The notes under the pieces were generated by a model, which worked only from the letters and a program-made list of their open reading frames with translations, searched no databases and was not told the origin of the DNA. Made by a program: the position numbers and the translations under genes. From Alphaproteobacteria bacterium (GTDB lineage: Bacteria > Pseudomonadota > Alphaproteobacteria > Micavibrionales > CSBR16-224): 15,571 bases of DNA. Location of the stretch: NCBI GenBank assembly GCA_006226225.1, contig SBHI01000178.1, forward strand, positions 1 through 15,571. Reading direction: 5' to 3'. Shown here piece by piece: positions 1-6,665 of this stretch (within the stretch, counting starts at the first letter, position 1; every line of letters starts with the position of its first letter).

Positions 1-368
1 CTGGTGCCGAAATCGAATTTCAGATAATTCTTGATCATCATCATAAAGCGTTCGCCTGCCGGTTTATCAAAGCCGAACTGACGTTCCAGCTCTTTGATAA
101 AAGCCGGATCAAGCCCTTGCGCCCCGCGATATTTGCTTTTGCCGCCTGTCGCCGCTGTTTTATGCTGGAAATCTTGCTGCATGGAGAAATCCTCACCGCC
201 GCCGCCGGAAAAACGTTCGGTCGCCGATACCTCATTTCCCTGAATTTTGGCCAACATTTGTTCCACAGGGCCGCCGGGCGCGACCTGCACAATCAGGAAA
301 TTCAGCAAAATAATACCGAACAGGGTCGGAATCATCAGCAAAAGCCGCCGAAGGACGTAAGCACCCAT
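1..368 (-). CDS. yejB: Peptide ABC transporter permease YejB (N-terminal part, runs off the left edge)
   Basis: This is the first 122 residues of an inner-membrane permease of the YejABEF peptide importer; the rest lies outside the window. The protein starts MGAYVLRRLLLMIPTLFGII, the hallmark start of YejB/DppB-type permeases. Its first membrane helix spans about residues 9-29, followed by the conserved VAPGGPVEQ (about 28-37). A periplasmic stretch follows, with a Gly/Ser-rich insert and then LERQFGFDKP (94-103) and NYLKFDFG, which match the YejB segment before the second helix. The ATG is at 368-366; a weak purine-rich site (CGGAG) lies about 12 nt upstream. In many proteobacteria yejA directly precedes yejB. 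Here the upstream neighbour is a divergent pair of unknown genes, and a yejA homologue lies about 11 kb away at 11770-13653. Family assignment is firm; the assignment to YejB over other peptide permeases rests on the APGGPV and FGFDKP context. Confidence 0.88.
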   Translation of the reverse strand, partial: MGAYVLRRLLLMIPTLFGIILLNFLIVQVAPGGPVEQMLAKIQGNEVSATERFSGGGGEDFSMQQDFQHKTAATGGKSKYRGAQGLDPAFIKELERQFGFDKPAGERFMMMIKNYLKFDFGT

Positions 369-404
369 ATTTAAAACAAACTCCGCTTATCTCATTTTCC
401 CCGT

Positions 405-433
405 ATTATAAAGGATTTCCGCCTATGTGAAAG
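405..433 (-). promoter_or_regulatory. Candidate sigma70 promoter for yejB
   Basis: A perfect TATAAT lies on the minus strand at 410-405, with a poor -35 match (CTTTCA, 433-428) 17 bp upstream. It would give a leader of about 30 nt before the yejB ATG at 368. The -10 box is convincing; the -35 box is weak, so the promoter may need an activator. Confidence 0.4.
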
Positions 434-473
434 AATAATAACGGAGAAAATCCATACATTTGACAGAAAACTG

Positions 474-502
474 TTGACATAATCAGTTATTTTTCATATA
501 TT
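474..502 (+). promoter_or_regulatory. Strong sigma70-type promoter for the unknown two-gene operon
   Basis: A perfect TTGACA (474-479) is followed after exactly 17 bp by TATATT (497-502), which matches the consensus at five of six positions. The predicted start is near 509-511, leaving a leader of about 105 nt before the ATG at 616. A second TTGACA lies just upstream (460-465). Between the two boxes a short dyad, ACAG-AAAA-CTGT (463-474), touches the -35 box and could be an operator. An 8-bp palindrome, CGTTAACG (510-517), sits at the predicted start point. The leader also holds a small stem, GCTCT (556-560) with AGAGC (576-580). The promoter call is good; the operator reading is inference. 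Confidence 0.65.
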
Positions 503-615
503 AATGAAACGTTAACGCATGACAAAGGGTGAGTCGTGCGATCAGGATTTAAAAAGCTCTGTTTTCAAAAAGATAAGAGCAAAACGGCAAAGGTAAAATC
601 GAGGGGAATAAAGAG

Positions 616-1236
616 ATGTTGGTAAAACTCGTATTAGGTGCAGCAGCGGAAAAAGCCTTTAAAAAAGCAGGCGGCATTGACGGTCTGACGGAAAAGGGTA
701 AAAAAGCGGCACAACGCCTGTCCGAACATGGACAAAACATCAAAAAAGCCATCAGCCATAAAAGTGTTGAAGAAGGTGCAGAAACCGTTGGTACGGTTGC
801 CGGAGATGTTGTCGACGTCGCCAAAGACGCCGGACAGGTCACACTGGAAATCGCCAATGAAACCCTTGGTGATTTGAAAAACGGCTGGGGCCGCGCCAAA
901 GAAATCTTCGGCGCTGCAAAACAGCCGAAAACAGAAGACACAACCGCGCAGGATGATACGCCGTACGAAAATACAGCATCCGATATTCTGCAAATGTTTG
1001 AAGCAGGTACGGAAGAAGCGCAGGCTACGGGAATCAATGCGCTGGTTGAGTATCTGACAAAAGGCTACCACTTCACAACGGAAGAGGCAGACAAGATTTT
1101 TGAAGCGGTCGAGAGCACAGGCCTGTCGGCAACGGATAAGGAAAAGCTGCAAGAAGCGGTTATCGAACAAACGGAAGACACCAGACCCGGACACGGGTTC
1201 CTGATGAGCCGTCCGCACAGCAAGAAAACAATGTAA
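616..1236 (+). CDS. Unknown Lys/Ala-rich helical protein, 206 aa
   Basis: I do not recognise this protein. It starts with a short hydrophobic stretch (MLVKLVLGAAAEKAF). A Lys/Ala/Gly-rich amphipathic region follows to about residue 100 (TEKGKKAAQ, VAGDVVDVAKDAGQ, WGRAKEIFGAAKQ), then an acidic Thr/Asp linker (about 104-118). The C-terminal half (about 119-185) looks like a compact helical domain, with ALVEYLTKGYHFTTEEADKIF and LSATDKEKLQEAV inside it. There is no cleavable signal peptide and no clear transmembrane helix. A GAGGGG stretch and a closer AAAGAG precede the ATG. It is the first gene after the strong promoter at 474-502; a second protein of similar style follows after 34 bp. The two may be distant paralogues, since both have a hydrophobic start, GKKA/SKKIA-like motifs and IFG segments. 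An abundant structural or membrane-associated role is only a guess. The antisense frames here are shadows. Confidence 0.75.
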   Translation: MLVKLVLGAAAEKAFKKAGGIDGLTEKGKKAAQRLSEHGQNIKKAISHKSVEEGAETVGTVAGDVVDVAKDAGQVTLEIANETLGDLKNGWGRAKEIFGAAKQPKTEDTTAQDDTPYENTASDILQMFEAGTEEAQATGINALVEYLTKGYHFTTEEADKIFEAVESTGLSATDKEKLQEAVIEQTEDTRPGHGFLMSRPHSKKTM

Positions 1237-1270
1237 TTTTGACGTTTTAAACACAGAGAAGGGTAAAAAA

Positions 1271-1738
1271 ATGGGTTTGGCTAAATTCGCATTACAACAG
1301 ATCGCAATGGCCGCTATCGCACGGGTGTCAAGAACAGCCGGTGACGAAGTCGGCAAAGCCATCGTCAAAGAAGGATCGAAAAAAATCGCTGAAACCGTTG
1401 TTAAACGCGGTGAAGACGGCAATATCACGATCCCGACCAGCCTTGGCGGCGTTCTTGATATGGTGAAAAAAGGTAAAGGCAAGGGCAAAACGGTTGTCAC
1501 CTCGCATGGTGAAGTCGAAGTACCCGAAACCGCGACAAAACCGGCACCGGTCGATATGTCCGGAAGCAGCACGACAACCGTCGACAAGCTGGCAAAAACA
1601 GCAGAAGAGTTCGGCACCGTTGCCAAAACGCAAGTTGAAGGCGCGACGGAAAAAGGTAAAAAGATTTTTGGCGGGCTGGTCGAAAATGCCAGAAAAGTCG
1701 GTAATGCCGCTGCAAAAGGTTACAACAAAGATAAATAA
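1271..1738 (+). CDS. Unknown Lys/Ala-rich helical protein, 155 aa
   Basis: This is the second gene of the unknown operon and I do not recognise its family. The ATG is preceded by GAAGGG at good spacing. The protein opens with an amphipathic helix (MGLAKFALQQIAMAAIARV), followed by DEVGKAIVKEGSKKIAETVVKRG. A Gly/Lys-rich turn region follows (KKGKGKGK, about 66-73), then a Pro/Thr/Ser linker (about 80-104). The C-terminal helix is of LEA or apolipoprotein style (KLAKTAEEFGTVAKTQVEGA, then EKGKKIFGGLVENARKVGNA). It is very rich in Lys and Ala and has no Cys. There is no signal peptide or membrane helix. Its C-terminal helix loosely resembles phasins, but the protein lacks convincing phasin spacing, so I leave it unnamed. 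A long palindrome (1757-1862) lies just downstream and may end the transcript. Confidence 0.75.
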   Translation: MGLAKFALQQIAMAAIARVSRTAGDEVGKAIVKEGSKKIAETVVKRGEDGNITIPTSLGGVLDMVKKGKGKGKTVVTSHGEVEVPETATKPAPVDMSGSSTTTVDKLAKTAEEFGTVAKTQVEGATEKGKKIFGGLVENARKVGNAAAKGYNKDK

Positions 1739-1756
1739 ATACAACCTTTGGCACGA

Positions 1757-1862
1757 TTAGAGCGCACAGCGTTCAAGATGGGATAGGCGCAAGGAGCGAT
1801 ATGTACGGATAGTACATGAGTGACGCAGCAACACAGCCCCTATTGAACGAAGGGTGCTCTAA
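1757..1862. repeat. 106-bp imperfect palindromic element, possible interspersed repeat or bidirectional terminator
   Basis: The ends are perfect inverted copies: TTAGAGC at 1757-1763 and GCTCTAA at 1856-1862. Further in, CGTTCAA (1770-1776) pairs with TTGAACG (1843-1849), and GGG near 1780-1782 can pair with the CCC near 1837-1840. At the centre, ATGTAC (1801-1806) and GTACAT (1812-1817) form a perfect 6-bp stem around the loop GGATA. The whole unit could fold as one long bulged hairpin in DNA or RNA. It lies between the convergent unknown operon and nadK, and the nadK TAG stop (1861-1859) falls inside its right arm. There is no T-tract of the classic intrinsic terminator kind. Its size and architecture resemble interspersed palindromic elements of bacterial genomes, but only one copy is present here. 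An RNA role is an alternative. Confidence 0.65.
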
Positions 1863-2641
1863 GCCCAGACCATGAACTGTTCTTTACGAATACGTTCATC
1901 CAAATTCAAATCAGGATCAAATAACAGGGTCAGGGAAACTTTACGGTCTTCCCTGATCCTGACTGATTCCGCATCACGGATCTCGGTAAAATCCGCCACC
2001 GCACTGACCGGACGATCTGTCGGATTAATAATTTCCAGTTTGATATCACAGCTTTCAGGCAACAATGCCCCGTTCCAGCGGCGCGGGCGGAAGGCACTGA
2101 TCGGTGTCATCGCCAGAATATTGGCGTTCAGCGGAATAATCGGGCCGTTTGCCGACAGGTTATAGGCCGTGCTGCCCGCAGGCGTTGAGACAATCAGCCC
2201 GTCACAGACCAGTTGCTTCATCCGCACGACATTATCAATGACGATTTTTATTTTTGCCGCCTGCCGCGTTTCCCTGAGCAGCGACACCTCGTTAATCCCC
2301 CAGGCATTATGCGTTTCGCCCTTCACGGTCTTGATCGTTGCTTTAAGAGGATGCAGCGTGACGCTGTGTGCTTTTTCAATCCGCTTCAACAACCCGCTAT
2401 CACGGTATTCATTCAGCAGGAAACCGACGGAACCGCGATTTAAACCGAAAACAGGCGTGTTATGCCCCAGTTTAATCACCTCATGCAGAACATGCAGCAA
2501 TGTGCCGTCACCGCCCAGCGGCACGATGACATCTGCCGCCGCCATATCCTCTGTAATATATTTCTTATAGGCTTTGGTCAGGGCCACAGCTGCTTCCTGC
2601 GCCTTTTTTGTTCTTTCCGCCGCGAATAAAAAAATCTTCAT
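1859..2641 (-). CDS. nadK: NAD kinase
   Basis: This cytosolic enzyme phosphorylates NAD+ with ATP (or polyphosphate) at the 2' hydroxyl to make NADP+. At 260 residues it has the usual length for a short bacterial NadK. Visible signatures are the GGDGT nucleotide-binding motif at residues 43-47, the NE pair at 117-118 and the glycine/serine-rich DGLIVSTPAGSTAY at 147-160 followed by NLSANGPI. TPISAFRPRRWNGALLP follows, a form typical of alphaproteobacterial enzymes. The ATG at 2641-2639 has only a weak upstream purine run (GGGAAAG), so initiation may be modest. The gene diverges from a GNAT acetyltransferase (83 bp apart) and converges on the unknown operon. Its stop codon lies inside the palindromic element, so the 3' end of its mRNA would carry that hairpin. 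Confidence 0.95.
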   Translation of the reverse strand: MKIFLFAAERTKKAQEAAVALTKAYKKYITEDMAAADVIVPLGGDGTLLHVLHEVIKLGHNTPVFGLNRGSVGFLLNEYRDSGLLKRIEKAHSVTLHPLKATIKTVKGETHNAWGINEVSLLRETRQAAKIKIVIDNVVRMKQLVCDGLIVSTPAGSTAYNLSANGPIIPLNANILAMTPISAFRPRRWNGALLPESCDIKLEIINPTDRPVSAVADFTEIRDAESVRIREDRKVSLTLLFDPDLNLDERIRKEQFMVWA

Positions 2642-2724
2642 GGCTTTGCTTTCCCGTGTTTACTCCACTAACCTATATCATGCGATAAAGACGATGCTGG
2701 CACAAGCAGATAGAAGGAAACAAG

Positions 2725-3273
2725 ATGGACGTTATCATCCGTACCGCCAACATAAAAGATGCCAAAGATATCGCCACAGTGCATACGCGTGCGTGGCATG
2801 AGAGCTATAGCGGATTGATTGATCAATCATTTCTGCAAAACACCATCACGCTGGAGCGCAACCTTCCGCGCCGCATTGCCGCCTTGGAAAAAGCCGCCAC
2901 CGGGTATGGACATCCGCATTACGTCGCCGTGCTCCCCGATCAAGGCATCGTCGGTTTTGCCTGCTGCGGCCCGTGGCGCGAAGCGGGAGGATGGGCGGAA
3001 CCGGAGGGCGAAATCTCCGCCATCTATCTCCTCGACAGCGCCAAACGCAAAGGAATAGGCAAAAAGCTGTTCCTTGCCTGCGTCGACAATCTGTTGCAAA
3101 GAAACATGAAAACCATGGGGTTATGGGTGCTGCAGGATAATATGCCTGCACGGAAATTCTATGAATTCATGGGCGGGCGTTGCCTGAAAGAAGACACACC
3201 GCTGGTTTTCGGCGAAAAAGAATATCTGGAATGCGCCTATTTTTACGACGATCTGACGCGTTTTAAAACCTGA
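2725..3273 (+). CDS. GNAT-family N-acetyltransferase
   Basis: This 182-residue protein is a single GNAT domain, which transfers an acetyl group from acetyl-CoA to an amine. The N-terminal AWHESYSGLI (24-33) is typical of a common GNAT subgroup. The acetyl-CoA loop is in motif A, about residues 96-115 (EISAIYLLDSAKRKGIGKKL, with the K-x-x-G-x-G signature at 107-112). Motif B is seen as LQDNMPARKFYEFMGGR (136-152), with the usual N-x-x-A-x-x-F-Y pattern. The substrate cannot be told from sequence. GAAGGA, about 8 nt before the ATG, supports this start. The stop is only 4 bp from the convergent icmB stop, with no visible terminator between them. Confidence 0.88.
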   Translation: MDVIIRTANIKDAKDIATVHTRAWHESYSGLIDQSFLQNTITLERNLPRRIAALEKAATGYGHPHYVAVLPDQGIVGFACCGPWREAGGWAEPEGEISAIYLLDSAKRKGIGKKLFLACVDNLLQRNMKTMGLWVLQDNMPARKFYEFMGGRCLKEDTPLVFGEKEYLECAYFYDDLTRFKT

Positions 3274-3277
3274 CGTT

Positions 3278-6200
3278 TTACGCCTGTGGTTCTTCACCGC
3301 CCGGCTCTTCACCGCCTTCGACAGCTGCATCCAATCCGCCAAGCGGATCAGCGCCACCCGCCGGGGCTGCCCCTTCAGCAGGTGCCGCCTCGCCGCCTTC
3401 CGCAGCAGCGGGGGCTCCCGCTTCCGCCGGTGCCGCAGCTGCTTCCGTACTCGCGGCTTGTTTCGCCGCCTCAGCGACAGCGATACCGCCTTGGCTTTCC
3501 AGCATGGCTTTCTGGACGGAATCAATCATATCCGTCACCATTTCGTTAATAACGGCACTAACCGATGCTTTTTCAACATCACCTTTATCCGCCAGATCTG
3601 CAACGCGGCGGCGAATCTCGGAACGCGCCGAACCGCCCGGGAAGTTTGCCGCCAACAGACGCCGTGCCTGTGCCGCGCCCAAACGCGAGTACAGACGGTT
3701 CCGCATGGCCACATCCTCGGCAGATGTCGAGAAGGCCCAAAGCTCAATCGGCCCCAGCGTATTAATCAAATGCTGTTCATAACGGCCATCTGTTGTACCA
3801 AGAACCAGCAGACAAGGCGCACCACCGGCACGCGGACCTGTCAGGCGGTTCCGGATAATCCAGCGGGCCGTTTCCGTCAAACCAAAGCGCTGCTGCGCCG
3901 CATCGACCGCACGGTCACTGACCGCGGTACCCAGAATCCAGACACCCGTGGCCAGATCGACCATGTCATCACTAAAGTCATCCAGCAGCTGTGAGGCGAG
4001 AATAATCTGAATACCCCGTTTACGACCCTCACGCACGTCACGTACGATCTGTGAACGCACCGATTTCGACCCGGAGGTTCGGTGGAACTCATCATAACAA
4101 AGACGTTTCGGTGTCTCGGAAATATCACGCATCAACCCTTCGTGATAGGGGCGGTAAAGATCCGGAATATCTTTCAGAATTTCCTCGTTCACCCACCAGC
4201 GTGTCACCAGAGCATGACGCGCGAGCATGTACATAATAGCCGTTTGGCGATCCGCCGTTTCATCCCCCTGCGGGCAGACATCGGCAAGGTCAAGTGCACA
4301 AACGCGGTTTTCCGCCAGCGAGAATTTCGTGACCTGAGACAGAATCGGGAATTCACGTACGGCAGAGGTAATCATACGTTCGAAAGCATGGATAACACCC
4401 TCGGAGCTCGCGCCAATCGAGGTTTCCTCCAGCAGGTTTCTAATCTGCGGACGGCGTGCGGCCGTCACCGCATCCGGCAGAATCGGCATCGCGTTACGCT
4501 GCGCCAAGCTGGCCTCAAAGGTCATGCCTTTTTTGAACAACGTATCAACAATATCCCACCAATAGGCACCGGGCTCGGGCTGAATATCAGCTTCCATCAA
4601 AATCTGGTCAACCATCGCATCGACACGCGGCAAATAAGCACGCGGCTCGGCATTGGTTTCCTTATCATTCCGGAAGCGGAACATTTCATCCACGACAAAA
4701 CTTGCCAGCTGGGAAATACCGTCATACGGCTCGGCGTGACCGGCCGGCGTACACAGCAGCGACAGCATTTCGACAAGGAAGCTTCGCTCGGATGCCTGCG
4801 GCCCACGCATCCCCAGTTTGGTATCAAAGGGGTTAATCGCGTAATCGGGCGTCATCTGCAAGCGGAACGAAACCGCCTCGTGACGGCGTGACGGCGGCAG
4901 AGCATCACGGAACAGAGAGATAAGACCAGCCGAAGACGGTCCGATATCGATAACCGCCACATAAGGCAGGTTGGAAATACCCGTTGTCAAACAGGTTCCC
5001 AGATTCAGCGTGTTCATCAAAACCGATTTACCACCACCGGGCTGTGCAAAGATCAGGTCAAACCATGTCGTCGTCACGTTCGTACCCGTCTGGTAGAGCC
5101 AAAGGCGTCCGTCAGGCGTTCTTAGAAGAATCGATCCCGTTTCAAACGGTGAAGATGCACGCTGCCACGGCATCAGCTTCATAATTTCATACATCGGCGC
5201 AACGGCTGCGGGTGCGGTCGAGGCACATGCAATACCCATCGCGGAGGACATCAGACAGTCCAGCGGATCACCGGCAATCTGCGAAACCTGACAATAACCC
5301 CAACTCTCTGTAGCCTGAATCAGCAGCGACAAACGTTCCTCCAGCAGATCCATATCGCCTTTTGGCGCCCATGTCGCAAAGGAAATACGGACTTTCACAA
5401 CCGGCTCACTCCGTGCAAGTTCGGTCAAACCTTCAATGGAATCTTTAATCAGGTGGTTATCGGCATTGGTAATCGCCAGCAGTGACGCGGCAAAACCAAG
5501 CGCTGCCATACCTTGTGCACCACCGCCTTCCACAAGATAGGAAATACGGAACGGGAAACGCATCTCGGACAGACGGTTCAAAAGCTGCGGAAACGGCGCA
5601 GGTTCCATCGGTGCCAGCACCATATCGACACCGCCCCAGATATATTGTCCGAATTCGACAACCCGGTCATTGATCATCCGTGCCGATGTTGTCGTCAACT
5701 GTTTGGGCAAAGACGGCCATAATACAGCCGACATGTCACGGCGTGATTCCGGCGCACGGGGCGGAATCCGGTCACCGGGAAGACAAGGCTTCCAGCGGCT
5801 ATTCATACCTGCCTGATAAAGATTGATACGGACGGCGCGCATCGCGTCATGCACTTCCATTTCCGCTGCCTGCAAGCCGACCTCCTGCAAGGCCGTCAGC
5901 ATACCGCCGACATAACTTTTATGACGGTTGCGCAGCGAAGAAATTGCCGCATAGGGATATTGCGCCGAAGCAGCCTTGACCCATTTCACATCCTTGGCCA
6001 TTGCTTTTTCACGCTGCATATCCGTTTTGGTCAGCGAGCTCGCACGCGTCCACAACACGAAATAAATTTCTTCCGATGCCAGATATTTCGGCAGAACGCG
6101 GCTGCGCTCATCAAAAATATCATCGATTTCCATACCGACATTCCGCGCCGCCATCTGGCTGGGGCGCAGCGTTCCGCGAATTTCTTCCTGAATACGTTCC

Positions 6201-6466
6201 GGGTTCCGTGTAAAGTAAACCTGTAGCGCATGACCGGGACGGTCAAAACGCGCACCAAGTTTTACGACACAGGCGTTCAGGATATTCTTATACTCTTCCT
6301 CACCGATAATCTGCCTTGCGCCGTCAATGCGCAGATAGCTGACAAGCGATCCGTCACTGGCAACCATTGTCGTTTCATCATCCGATGTTTCAAGGCGAAT
6401 GAAAGATTCGACCGGTTGGCGCAGAATGCCGACGATCGGTTTAAAAATATTATCAAAGATACCCAT
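3278..6466 (-). CDS. icmB: Type IVB secretion ATPase of the IcmB/DotO (VirB4-like) family
   Basis: This 1062-residue protein matches the cytoplasmic ATPase IcmB/DotO of Dot/Icm-type (type IVB) secretion or IncI-type conjugation machines; Legionella IcmB is of similar size. Signs of this family are the N-terminal MGIFDNIFKPIVGILRQPVE and the NTPase core. The core has Walker A AQPGGGKS (474-481, within FDLIFAQPGGGKSVLMNT), then VIDIGPSSAGLISLFRDALP (505-524) and Walker B RLCYDEFHR (788-796). A REGRKRGIQIILASQ motif (812-826) resembles the sensor region of VirB4/TraC ATPases. The last 65 or so residues are a low-complexity Ala/Pro/Gly/Glu tail. The ATG at 6466 is chosen because it gives the conserved N-terminus; the SD is weak. 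No other dot/icm gene is in view, so partners must be elsewhere. IncI TraU-type conjugation ATPases are the main alternative. Confidence 0.85.
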   Translation of the reverse strand: MGIFDNIFKPIVGILRQPVESFIRLETSDDETTMVASDGSLVSYLRIDGARQIIGEEEYKNILNACVVKLGARFDRPGHALQVYFTRNPERIQEEIRGTLRPSQMAARNVGMEIDDIFDERSRVLPKYLASEEIYFVLWTRASSLTKTDMQREKAMAKDVKWVKAASAQYPYAAISSLRNRHKSYVGGMLTALQEVGLQAAEMEVHDAMRAVRINLYQAGMNSRWKPCLPGDRIPPRAPESRRDMSAVLWPSLPKQLTTTSARMINDRVVEFGQYIWGGVDMVLAPMEPAPFPQLLNRLSEMRFPFRISYLVEGGGAQGMAALGFAASLLAITNADNHLIKDSIEGLTELARSEPVVKVRISFATWAPKGDMDLLEERLSLLIQATESWGYCQVSQIAGDPLDCLMSSAMGIACASTAPAAVAPMYEIMKLMPWQRASSPFETGSILLRTPDGRLWLYQTGTNVTTTWFDLIFAQPGGGKSVLMNTLNLGTCLTTGISNLPYVAVIDIGPSSAGLISLFRDALPPSRRHEAVSFRLQMTPDYAINPFDTKLGMRGPQASERSFLVEMLSLLCTPAGHAEPYDGISQLASFVVDEMFRFRNDKETNAEPRAYLPRVDAMVDQILMEADIQPEPGAYWWDIVDTLFKKGMTFEASLAQRNAMPILPDAVTAARRPQIRNLLEETSIGASSEGVIHAFERMITSAVREFPILSQVTKFSLAENRVCALDLADVCPQGDETADRQTAIMYMLARHALVTRWWVNEEILKDIPDLYRPYHEGLMRDISETPKRLCYDEFHRTSGSKSVRSQIVRDVREGRKRGIQIILASQLLDDFSDDMVDLATGVWILGTAVSDRAVDAAQQRFGLTETARWIIRNRLTGPRAGGAPCLLVLGTTDGRYEQHLINTLGPIELWAFSTSAEDVAMRNRLYSRLGAAQARRLLAANFPGGSARSEIRRRVADLADKGDVEKASVSAVINEMVTDMIDSVQKAMLESQGGIAVAEAAKQAASTEAAAAPAEAGAPAAAEGGEAAPAEGAAPAGGADPLGGLDAAVEGGEEPGGEEPQA

Positions 6467-6514
6467 GGATTTTCCGGTGCCCAGTTATTGTTGTTCGGTT
6501 TAAACCTGTCGATG

Positions 6515-6544
6515 CTTATACGCATCCGTCATACAGGATAACAA
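6515..6544 (-). promoter_or_regulatory. Candidate icmB promoter with an overlapping dyad
   Basis: On the minus strand TTGTTA (6544-6539) and TATAAG (6520-6515) are 18 bp apart. The -10 box lies inside the inverted repeat GATGC-TTATAC-GCATC (6511-6526). A protein bound at this dyad would block RNA polymerase, so it is a plausible operator. The match is moderate and unproven. Confidence 0.4.
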
Positions 6545-6580
6545 ATTTTCGCCTGCTGAAAACGTCTTAAATGAAAGTTT

Positions 6581-6621
6581 TTGCAGTTATTTCGAAAATA
6601 TTGCTATATTATGTACTGCAA
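6581..6621 (+). promoter_or_regulatory. Candidate aminopeptidase promoter framed by an inverted repeat
   Basis: TTGCAG (6581-6586) and TATATT (6605-6610), 18 bp apart, form a reasonable sigma70-type promoter about 55 nt before the ATG at 6666. The region is framed by perfect 7-bp inverted arms, TTGCAGT (6581-6587) and ACTGCAA (6615-6621), and TTTCGAAA (6590-6597) lies between them. The arms cover the -35 box and the start site, which suggests an operator or a looping site. Confidence 0.45.
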
Positions 6622-6665
6622 TCCTTAAACATTTATAAAAACGCCGCAACAAAAGAGAGAAAACG

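Noticed and set aside
634..1626. 330-codon open frame on the minus strand across the two unknown plus-strand genes
   Set aside because: It is rich in Phe and Cys and has a composition typical of an antisense shadow. The plus-strand genes have a promoter, SD sequences and sensible protein composition.
1271..1738. Second unknown protein as a phasin (PHA granule protein)
   Set aside because: The C-terminal helix is suggestive, but the length, Gly/Lys-rich centre and absence of recognisable phasin motifs do not justify the name. No PHA gene is nearby.
3253..3280. Palindrome GTTTTAAAAC (3260-3269) and repeated CTGACG near the GNAT/icmB junction, as a bidirectional terminator
   Set aside because: The dyad is all A/T in its core with no GC stem and lies in the GNAT coding end. 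It does not look like an intrinsic terminator.
4082..4891. 269-codon open frame antisense to the secretion ATPase
   Set aside because: It lies wholly opposite the conserved ATPase core and encodes no recognisable protein.
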